This document shows, one piece after another, positions 35,032 to 39,895 of a stretch of 39,895 nucleotides of DNA (within the stretch, counting starts at the first letter, position 1; each line of letters starts with the position of its first letter). The translations under genes and the position numbers were made by a program. The notes below the pieces were generated by a model. The model was not told where the DNA came from, made no database searches, and saw nothing but the letters and a program-made list of their open reading frames with translations. The DNA is from a virus: the IMG/VR virus record IMGVR_UViG_3300011432_000030, positions 1 through 39,895 of that record; one strand, written 5' to 3'.

Positions 35032-35837
35032 TCGAATACCTCGGCTTTCGCTACCCATTCGGGCGGGTCATCCTCATGTGGCACTCCGATGACGTTGTGG
35101 TCCTCCATTAATGTTCCGTCTGGGTACTGAAATGGGTTGAACCGTTCCCCGCGGGCGTTGTGTGGGCTATATAGGTGTGTGGCCAATTTCCAAGCTTTAT
35201 AATCGTGAGCTTTGAAGAACTCTTTCAATTCAGCCGCGGAACCTTCTTTGTGATCAAGTTGTTCAACCCAGATTAATGGACGACACTTCTCGATAGTCTT
35301 AACCGCCCCACGCAGAACCGCCCCCTCCATCCCTTCAACATCAGCTTTGATTAGGTGACAATCTGGCAAGCTTATGGAATCCACGTTGAGCATGGGCACC
35401 ATCTCAGTTGGGGCGGTGTGCTTATCTTGCAGAGATGTGCCGCCAAAGTTCGTTTGTTTGGTCGGGTCCAGTAATGGAACGGGTATTTCCCCAATCGTCT
35501 CACCCACCGCAGCCTTAAACGGGGTCACGTAATGAAGCATCGAGTTAAGCGCGACTGTGGCACCCAAGCACCCATGCGGGTATAGTTGCGGTTCAAAAGC
35601 GTAAACGTGCCCTTCCTGACCCACGAACCGGGCGAAGGCTACTGTCATGGTCCCGATGTTCGCGCCTATATCCAGCACGGTCCAACCGGGTTTGATTAGG
35701 CCGGATAGAAGCATGGTTTCTTCCGGAGCCCATTCACCTTGGGTTAACAGGGCGTTAGCCTGGAAGAAATCATTTATTAGGCACACTTGCCAACCCCATC
35801 GGCTGGGCAGGGTCACTGTGTAGTTTGGATGTCTCAT
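35028..35837 (-). CDS. FkbM-family methyltransferase
   Basis: The 269-residue protein has GWTVLDIGANIGTMTVAFARFVGQEGHVYAFEPQ (motif I and the FEP motif), VNVDSI-type loop LNVDSISLPDCHLIKADVEGMEGAVLRGAVKTIEKCRPLIWVEQ, and a C-terminal strand region, all standard for FkbM methyltransferases (Methyltransf_21), which O-methylate sugars or similar hydroxyl groups. It begins directly after a TAA (TAAATG) and is coupled to the small gene downstream. In this context it likely modifies a virion or surface glycan. Confidence 0.85.
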   Translation of the reverse strand: MRHPNYTVTLPSRWGWQVCLINDFFQANALLTQGEWAPEETMLLSGLIKPGWTVLDIGANIGTMTVAFARFVGQEGHVYAFEPQLYPHGCLGATVALNSMLHYVTPFKAAVGETIGEIPVPLLDPTKQTNFGGTSLQDKHTAPTEMVPMLNVDSISLPDCHLIKADVEGMEGAVLRGAVKTIEKCRPLIWVEQLDHKEGSAAELKEFFKAHDYKAWKLATHLYSPHNARGERFNPFQYPDGTLMEDHNVIGVPHEDDPPEWVAKAEVFE

Positions 35838-36017
35838 TTAATCTTGACTTTCACAACCACAGCCGCGGCCGCAATACTCGCAGTAGTGATGCTCCGGTTC
35901 TGGCTCAGTCTTTACAGGCGAACAACAGGACAGAAGCGTAACGCTTTCTCCAGGCTTTATCGGGCCGTCTTTCTCCAACTCCTCAATCGTGCGTTTTATT
36001 ATTTCTGGCAAGTTCAT
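35838..36017 (-). CDS. Small Cys-rich protein
   Basis: ATG 36017 follows AAAGGATTGCTT, preferred to the in-frame TTG at 36023. The 59 residues MNLPEIIKRTIEELEKDGPIKPGESVTLLSCCSPVKTEPEPEHHYCEYCGRGCGCESQD end in a CxxC...CxC zinc-ribbon-like tail. It overlaps the glycosyltransferase end before it and abuts FkbM (TAAATG). It may be a regulator or metal-binding adaptor; no known function. Confidence 0.55.
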   Translation of the reverse strand: MNLPEIIKRTIEELEKDGPIKPGESVTLLSCCSPVKTEPEPEHHYCEYCGRGCGCESQD

Positions 36018-37314
36018 AAGCAATCCTTTCGAATACAGGTTTCCATTCTCCAGCTTTATTTTGTTTGAACAGTTTTACACTCGGGTACCACGGGGTATGT
36101 TCACAGGTCAGGGGATAGACAAAGTATGGACGGCAGTGCATCGCGCACCAACAAGGCACCCCCATAGCCCCGGCCAGGTGCAAAATTGACGTGTCCACAG
36201 TAATAACCAGATCCACCCCGCATAGCCTTGTGGCCGTATCCAGCCAATTGCTGGGCTTTTGGAAGGTTCGTATTGAAGGGTAAAGCAGGGCTTCATCCGC
36301 ACCATCGACTTGCAGCGATTCAAACATGACACCAGGAACGGCCAGCACTGGCCCCCATTCCGCAAGGCTGGTTGATCGAATATAGTCGTTGTTCTGGGTA
36401 ACACTCCCCCGCCAGGCAATGCCTACCGTGAACTGCCCAAGCCTCCTATCGCAGAACCTCCACGGGATGTACGGCGCAGGGGGTATCGTCTCAATCGTGG
36501 TCCCGAATATCCTAGGAAGTGAAAAGGCCGGGATATGACAATCCATGTCGGGAAACTTCTCTTTGGTCTCCTTAGCGCCGAACACATGGTCAATCAGCCC
36601 CATACTTTCAGCTAAACTCACCATCGAATCCTGAAAAGCCCAGGAAACGAACAACCCACGCTCTTTTAAAAGCTTGGCATATCGCATCATCAGAATCGCG
36701 TCACCCGCTCCTTGTTCTGAATATACAAACAGCTTTTTACCGTTGGTCCCATCCCATTCCGGACAATACGCGGTGATTTTTGGTAAGCCGTTGTTCTTCG
36801 ACCGGAACCGGCATTCGTACCGCTCGAACCCGGTCTTATAATCCCCTTTCAACAGGGTAATCAATGCACGCTCAAATTCAGCTTCGTGCATCCATGGGTT
36901 TTTACCCAAAGCTCGAGCAAGCCAGTGTTCCGCATCTTTTATGTTCCCCAGCCACCGATTGGCCAGGGCTATGTTGGACATGATATCCGGGTCGTCTGGT
37001 TTCAGCTTATGTGCCTCTTTAAACGCTTGTAACCCTTCCTCGGTGTAGCCCTTATTCGCAAACACCAGCCCAACCGTGTTCAACGCACCAGCTCGGGCCA
37101 GGTTGCTCTTGCACAAGTCCAGAACCCGTTGAGCCAGGGTTAAACTGATCTGATCTTCCCCTTGCTTGGACAAATCCACCGCTAAAGCACACCACAAATC
37201 CGGGAATCTCGTGGCTGCATCGTTCAGGAGCGGTTCGGCTTCTTTATCCCGGCCATCTTCGACCAGTTTAATACCGCGCTTCCAGAGCTTGTAAAATTCT
37301 TCTTTCCTGGTCAT
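35983..37314 (-). CDS. TPR glycosyltransferase (GT9/heptosyltransferase-like)
   Basis: The 443-residue protein has a TPR array in the first ~150 residues (GALNTVGLVFANKGYTEEGLQAFKEAHKLKPDDPDIMSNIALANRWLGNIKDAEHWLARALGKNPWMHEAEFERALITLLKGDYKTGF), followed by a glycosyltransferase domain with EQGAGDAILMMRYAKLLKERG, GIAWRGSVTQNNDY and VDLVITVDTSILHLAGAMGVPCWCA, the last matching the D-T-x-x-x-H-L-A-G-A-x-G motif of GT9/heptosyltransferase-type enzymes. TPRs may guide the acceptor, as in O-GlcNAc-type enzymes. It opens the cassette behind the terminase and the small coiled-coil genes. Confidence 0.85.
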   Translation of the reverse strand: MTRKEEFYKLWKRGIKLVEDGRDKEAEPLLNDAATRFPDLWCALAVDLSKQGEDQISLTLAQRVLDLCKSNLARAGALNTVGLVFANKGYTEEGLQAFKEAHKLKPDDPDIMSNIALANRWLGNIKDAEHWLARALGKNPWMHEAEFERALITLLKGDYKTGFERYECRFRSKNNGLPKITAYCPEWDGTNGKKLFVYSEQGAGDAILMMRYAKLLKERGLFVSWAFQDSMVSLAESMGLIDHVFGAKETKEKFPDMDCHIPAFSLPRIFGTTIETIPPAPYIPWRFCDRRLGQFTVGIAWRGSVTQNNDYIRSTSLAEWGPVLAVPGVMFESLQVDGADEALLYPSIRTFQKPSNWLDTATRLCGVDLVITVDTSILHLAGAMGVPCWCAMHCRPYFVYPLTCEHTPWYPSVKLFKQNKAGEWKPVFERIAYELARNNKTHD

Positions 37315-37499
37315 GGGTTCAGGTCTACGAAAGGCTGCGTTAATTCATCTCCATAATCGTTGGGCCAGCCCGGGCAATACCTAACATCACGCACCCTTCC
37401 GGGGACATCCTCTGGAGACCCCATGCGGCATTCTACGTCGCCGTGCTGTTCCCTTAACTCGGTAAGTTTCGCTATCAGTTCTGATATCTTCATTTCCAT
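37311..37499 (-). CDS. Small conserved phage protein
   Basis: The ATG at 37499 follows GGAAAGA. The 62 residues EMKISELIAKLTELREQHGDVECRMGSPEDVPGRVRDVRYCPGWPNDYGDELTQPFVDLNP match a familiar small phage protein with an amphipathic N-terminal helix (ISELIAKLxELxxxHGDVEV). It is coupled to the TPR glycosyltransferase (ATGA, 37311-37314). The longer frame to 37529 adds a non-conserved start. Function unknown. Confidence 0.65.
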   Translation of the reverse strand: MEMKISELIAKLTELREQHGDVECRMGSPEDVPGRVRDVRYCPGWPNDYGDELTQPFVDLNP

Positions 37500-37509
37500 T
37501 CTTTCCGGG

Positions 37510-37701
37510 TCATGGCTCAAACCGCACATGGGTCCACCACTGCGGGTCTACATCCTCCAGCACAGGTCCCAGCCGGCTGGGATAAACCACAGCGGAATCG
37601 GAAAGCACATCGTGGTTGATTGTAAGGTGCGCCACATCTCGGAAGAATTTCTTGAGCTTGGCGTTTTCGGATTTTAGTTGGTCTAGTTCGTTCATTTCCA
37701 T
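37510..37701 (-). CDS. Small coiled-coil protein behind the terminase
   Basis: The 63-residue protein starts MEMNELDQLKSENAKLKKFFRDVAHLTINHD, a leucine-zipper-like helix, and ends with a Trp/His-rich stretch. It overlaps the end of the large terminase gene (37692-37701). No family is recognised; it could be a small accessory to DNA packaging or belong to the cassette. Confidence 0.5.
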   Translation of the reverse strand: MEMNELDQLKSENAKLKKFFRDVAHLTINHDVLSDSAVVYPSRLGPVLEDVDPQWWTHVRFEP

Positions 37702-39593
37702 CCATTCACGAACCCTCCCCCACGCCGCGGCCAGAGCCGTTTATACTGGGCTGGTTTCGGCATAGCCTGGACTGGGTGTGGCTTTTCGGGTTCCTTCATG
37801 TCGTAATCCTTCACCGCAGACCGGGCCATGTTCTTAGCGAGCACAGCCCAAGCCGGCCGTAAAATGTCTATCCCAGCGATGAAATACACCCGCAAATCAA
37901 TCGGTTCGTTCCGCCTGTTCGGTTCCTTGTAGTAATACCTCTCAGCAAAGCCCTTCGTGTATTTGGTCCGGATTTCTTCCGCTGTTAATCCTTCGAAGTA
38001 GTCCTTCTCGTATCCGAACCCATTGGGGAAGTGCATGTATCTCGGCCCCGGATCCCGCAGCCGCAGCCTGGCAAATAGTGTATCCTTCCCCGCGTCGGTG
38101 TTTACCGAGAACAACAGCATCCGGTAGTGCTTATTCGAGTGCGGAATGACCAACAAAGATTGCTTCCCAGAACTGCCGTAAACTGGATAGACCCTGGGAT
38201 GCCCACAGGTTTTCCAAAATTTTCTAACCCTGGATCCCTTATGCCGATGGTCGATTGCCACGAAATCAATCTTCATCTCTACCCCATCAACCCGCTTGAA
38301 CGTTCGGAACACGTTCTTTTTCAGATCGTCCCAAACCGCGTCCTTTTCCGGATCCCCAATCAATCGACCGTATTCTACCCCCCAAGTTTCTTCGTCGGCA
38401 CCCTGGGCGATAATCTCGTATTCCAACCTGTTACCCTGAACGTCCACCGTCATGCCCAGAACCAGCGCTTCAACCGGCAACGTCTCAGGCGTGTACTGCT
38501 CTCTCCGCTCAAGCAACGGCGCCACCTCGACTCGTTCTATGATTTCCTCATGCGGCTCGCACAAAAACGTGTTCTTCCAGGCAATTAGAGACGCTTCCCC
38601 GCCCGTGTAAGCGTCGTAAAACTCTGAAGCCATCTGGTGAAGCTTGGTCTTGTACCCCTTCTTCGGCGGGAAGGTCGTGTTCAACCCATTCAACCAATAC
38701 CCACGAATACCACGGAACGGCGCTGTCGCCCGCCATTCACCCGACAAAACAGCGTTTACCCGCTCAATATCGGTCCACTTAGCCCCGCAACAGGGCGTTT
38801 CGTACCACGTTTCCTCGTGTTTATGACCCTCAGGCCACTTCACCCCAGCCCACATAAGGACATGCCATTTTCCGCATTCACACGGGACAAACCATTTTTG
38901 TTGGTCACTTTTCAGCCACCAGCTATGGATCCGGCTCCCGGGAAGCCTGGTTGCCGTGCTGGAGACGACCTGGATACTGTCCGGGTAATTTTCTGCTCGA
39001 CCGAAAGCCAGGGTAACAGGGTCCCCCTCCGGCCCATCCTCCATGGCGTCCACCTCATCACAGGTCACCACCGGGGCTTGGACCTGTCTGAACCCTGAAG
39101 GCGAGTTGGCCCCGATCGCCGAAACTGTCCCACCGGGAAATTCTTTGCTTAAAATGGTGTTATTCGTCTCTTTAGACCGCACTTCCTTGATCCTGGCCCT
39201 CAATGCCTGGATGCTCCGAACCATCGGGGTAAAGAACTGTTTTGACCATTTCTTAGCCGAATCCAATGTCGGCATACAATGGAGGATATTCTTAGGGGCT
39301 TGCTCAATAACTGACCCGTGCAGGTTGTTTATCATCTCGGTTTTACCCAACCTTTTAGCCCAATACAGCGCCGTGACCTGCACATCTGGATCCGTAAAAC
39401 TCTCCTGTGGTGACTTCTGGTAGGGCGTGGCCGACACCCGATACCGCCCCGGCCGAGCAGTAACATTCTTGCTCATGCGCCGACGCAATTCGCCCCAAGC
39501 CCATACTTTCAGGGCTGGCGGTGGCTTAAGAAGCGTTAGTCCCGCTCGCAGGATCCGCTTCAATCTCGCGCAATGCGACTGTGAAATAGTCAT
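37692..39593 (-). CDS. Terminase large subunit, lambda GpA family
   Basis: The 633-residue protein is a packaging ATPase-nuclease of the GpA family. VTALYWAKRLGKTEMINN (residues ~73-90) is the Walker A region (KRLGKT; the first G is replaced), PVVTCDEVDAM (~174-183) the Walker B DE, VVSSTATRLPGSRIHSWW the coupling motif, and CECGKWHVLMW...CCGAKW a zinc-binding insert as in lambda. VDVQG (D384) and DFVAIDHRHKG mark the nuclease domain. It translocates DNA into the prohead and cuts it. The start overlaps the small-subunit candidate by 68 bases. Confidence 0.92.
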   Translation of the reverse strand: MTISQSHCARLKRILRAGLTLLKPPPALKVWAWGELRRRMSKNVTARPGRYRVSATPYQKSPQESFTDPDVQVTALYWAKRLGKTEMINNLHGSVIEQAPKNILHCMPTLDSAKKWSKQFFTPMVRSIQALRARIKEVRSKETNNTILSKEFPGGTVSAIGANSPSGFRQVQAPVVTCDEVDAMEDGPEGDPVTLAFGRAENYPDSIQVVSSTATRLPGSRIHSWWLKSDQQKWFVPCECGKWHVLMWAGVKWPEGHKHEETWYETPCCGAKWTDIERVNAVLSGEWRATAPFRGIRGYWLNGLNTTFPPKKGYKTKLHQMASEFYDAYTGGEASLIAWKNTFLCEPHEEIIERVEVAPLLERREQYTPETLPVEALVLGMTVDVQGNRLEYEIIAQGADEETWGVEYGRLIGDPEKDAVWDDLKKNVFRTFKRVDGVEMKIDFVAIDHRHKGSRVRKFWKTCGHPRVYPVYGSSGKQSLLVIPHSNKHYRMLLFSVNTDAGKDTLFARLRLRDPGPRYMHFPNGFGYEKDYFEGLTAEEIRTKYTKGFAERYYYKEPNRRNEPIDLRVYFIAGIDILRPAWAVLAKNMARSAVKDYDMKEPEKPHPVQAMPKPAQYKRLWPRRGGGFVNGWK

Positions 39594-39825
39594 CTATCGG
39601 AATTGCCTGTAAATCCGCCAATATTTCCTGCTTTTTCAGGTCCGAAATCTCTAAATACGAGATTTTCTGGGCTAACCCGCCCAAAACCGCGTTCACCACC
39701 TTCTCGACCAGCACGCACGGGATCAGTTCGCGCCGGGCTTGGGCGTTTTCCAGGGCCAATTTGTCGGCCTGTTCGCGCCTTAACCTGGTCCCTTCTGAGT
39801 TGTATTCGGCTTGATTCCATTCCAT
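39526..39825 (-). CDS. Terminase small subunit candidate, gpNu1-like
   Basis: The 99-residue protein EWNQAEYNSEGTRLRREQADKLALENAQARRELIPCVLVEKVVNAVLGGLAQKISYLEISDLKKQEI... matches the C-terminal half of lambda gpNu1-type proteins (LxREQADKLALENAxxRxELIP), which bind the large subunit, but lacks a winged HTH at the N-terminus. It overlaps the terminase start and is the first gene of the leftward packaging operon. How it recognises DNA without the wHTH is open; a longer start is not seen. Confidence 0.75.
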   Translation of the reverse strand: MEWNQAEYNSEGTRLRREQADKLALENAQARRELIPCVLVEKVVNAVLGGLAQKISYLEISDLKKQEILADLQAIPIDDYFTVALREIEADPASGTNAS

Positions 39826-39883
39826 ACCAATATCAACTACTTACGCAAAATCGTTAAAATTTCCCACCTAGCGCGGGTACGTG

Positions 39884-39895
39884 CCATTGGTATCC
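39884..39895. repeat. Terminal direct repeat, right copy
   Basis: CCATTGGTATCC at the very end repeats bases 1-12. ATTGGTAT (39886-39893) is also the inverse of ATACCAAT (39824-39831) at the start of the small terminase candidate, so the region 39824-39895 plus 1-28 is a dense set of inverted and direct repeats. The 70 bases 39826-39895 hold no gene. Confidence 0.65.

Noticed and set aside
1-39895. tRNA genes, integrase, attachment site
   Set aside because: No cloverleaf with T-loop GTTCNANNC and no tyrosine or serine recombinase motif was found by eye; a covariance search would be decisive for tRNA.

Overview
The window looks like a complete or nearly complete genome of a tailed double-stranded DNA phage (siphovirus-like Caudoviricetes). 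It has a lambda GpA-type large terminase with a small-subunit candidate, a lambda-type portal, a fused prohead protease-capsid gene, a tail tube, a short tape measure and tail-tip/fibre genes. The first and last 12 bases are identical (CCATTGGTATCC), so the sequence probably closes into a circle or ends at a packaging site. No rRNA, tRNA, integrase or CI-like repressor was recognised. The host is unknown. A lipobox lipoprotein and signal peptides on two fibre-like proteins suggest a diderm (Gram-negative-type) host, and most homologues that come to mind are from metagenomic phages; both points are inference.

Layout. Bases 1-195 plus 39826-39895 form a gene-free, palindrome-rich stretch just upstream of the terminase genes and are the best candidate for the packaging region. 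From 0.2 to 10.5 kb lies a leftward early/accessory operon of about 25 mostly small genes, commonly joined by 4-base ATGA overlaps. It holds an HTH-type protein, a possible RAMP-fold protein, a VRR-NUC nuclease, an HNH protein, a DPPY-type DNA adenine methylase, a coiled-coil protein, an SSB-like protein and zinc-ribbon proteins. It is interrupted by two unusual non-coding stretches: a ~530-base array of degenerate 5-base units built on GCC (1364-1893), and a hairpin-rich stretch (5230-5700) that may be a structured RNA.

From 10.5 to 11.7 kb a short rightward block carries two small ribbon-helix-helix-like genes and a secreted protein, divergent from a third ribbon-helix-helix gene across a shared operator-like region. 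From 11.7 to 13.3 kb come leftward genes including a DEDD 3'-5' exonuclease. From 13.3 to 26.3 kb the leftward late operon runs, in transcription order, from head-tail joining through tail tube, chaperone-like protein, tape measure, tail tip and two signal-peptide-bearing fibre proteins to small membrane proteins and a lipoprotein (probable lysis genes). From 26.3 to 33.3 kb the head module runs rightward: gpW-like protein, portal, three small structural genes (one apparently frameshifted) and the protease-capsid fusion, ending at a terminator, with an HNH endonuclease gene inserted antisense behind it. From 33.3 to 39.8 kb, leftward, the terminase genes lead into a glycosyltransferase/methyltransferase cassette.

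Two features tie the map together. Six late genes on both strands have the hexamer GTTGAC (usually GTTGACG) 16-20 bases before the start codon, most of them lacking an obvious ribosome binding site, and the divergent head/tail start region contains the palindrome GTCAACCGCGTTGAC. In addition, at least seven genes shorter than 60 codons fit exactly into the overlap chains and were found by reading between the longer ORFs.
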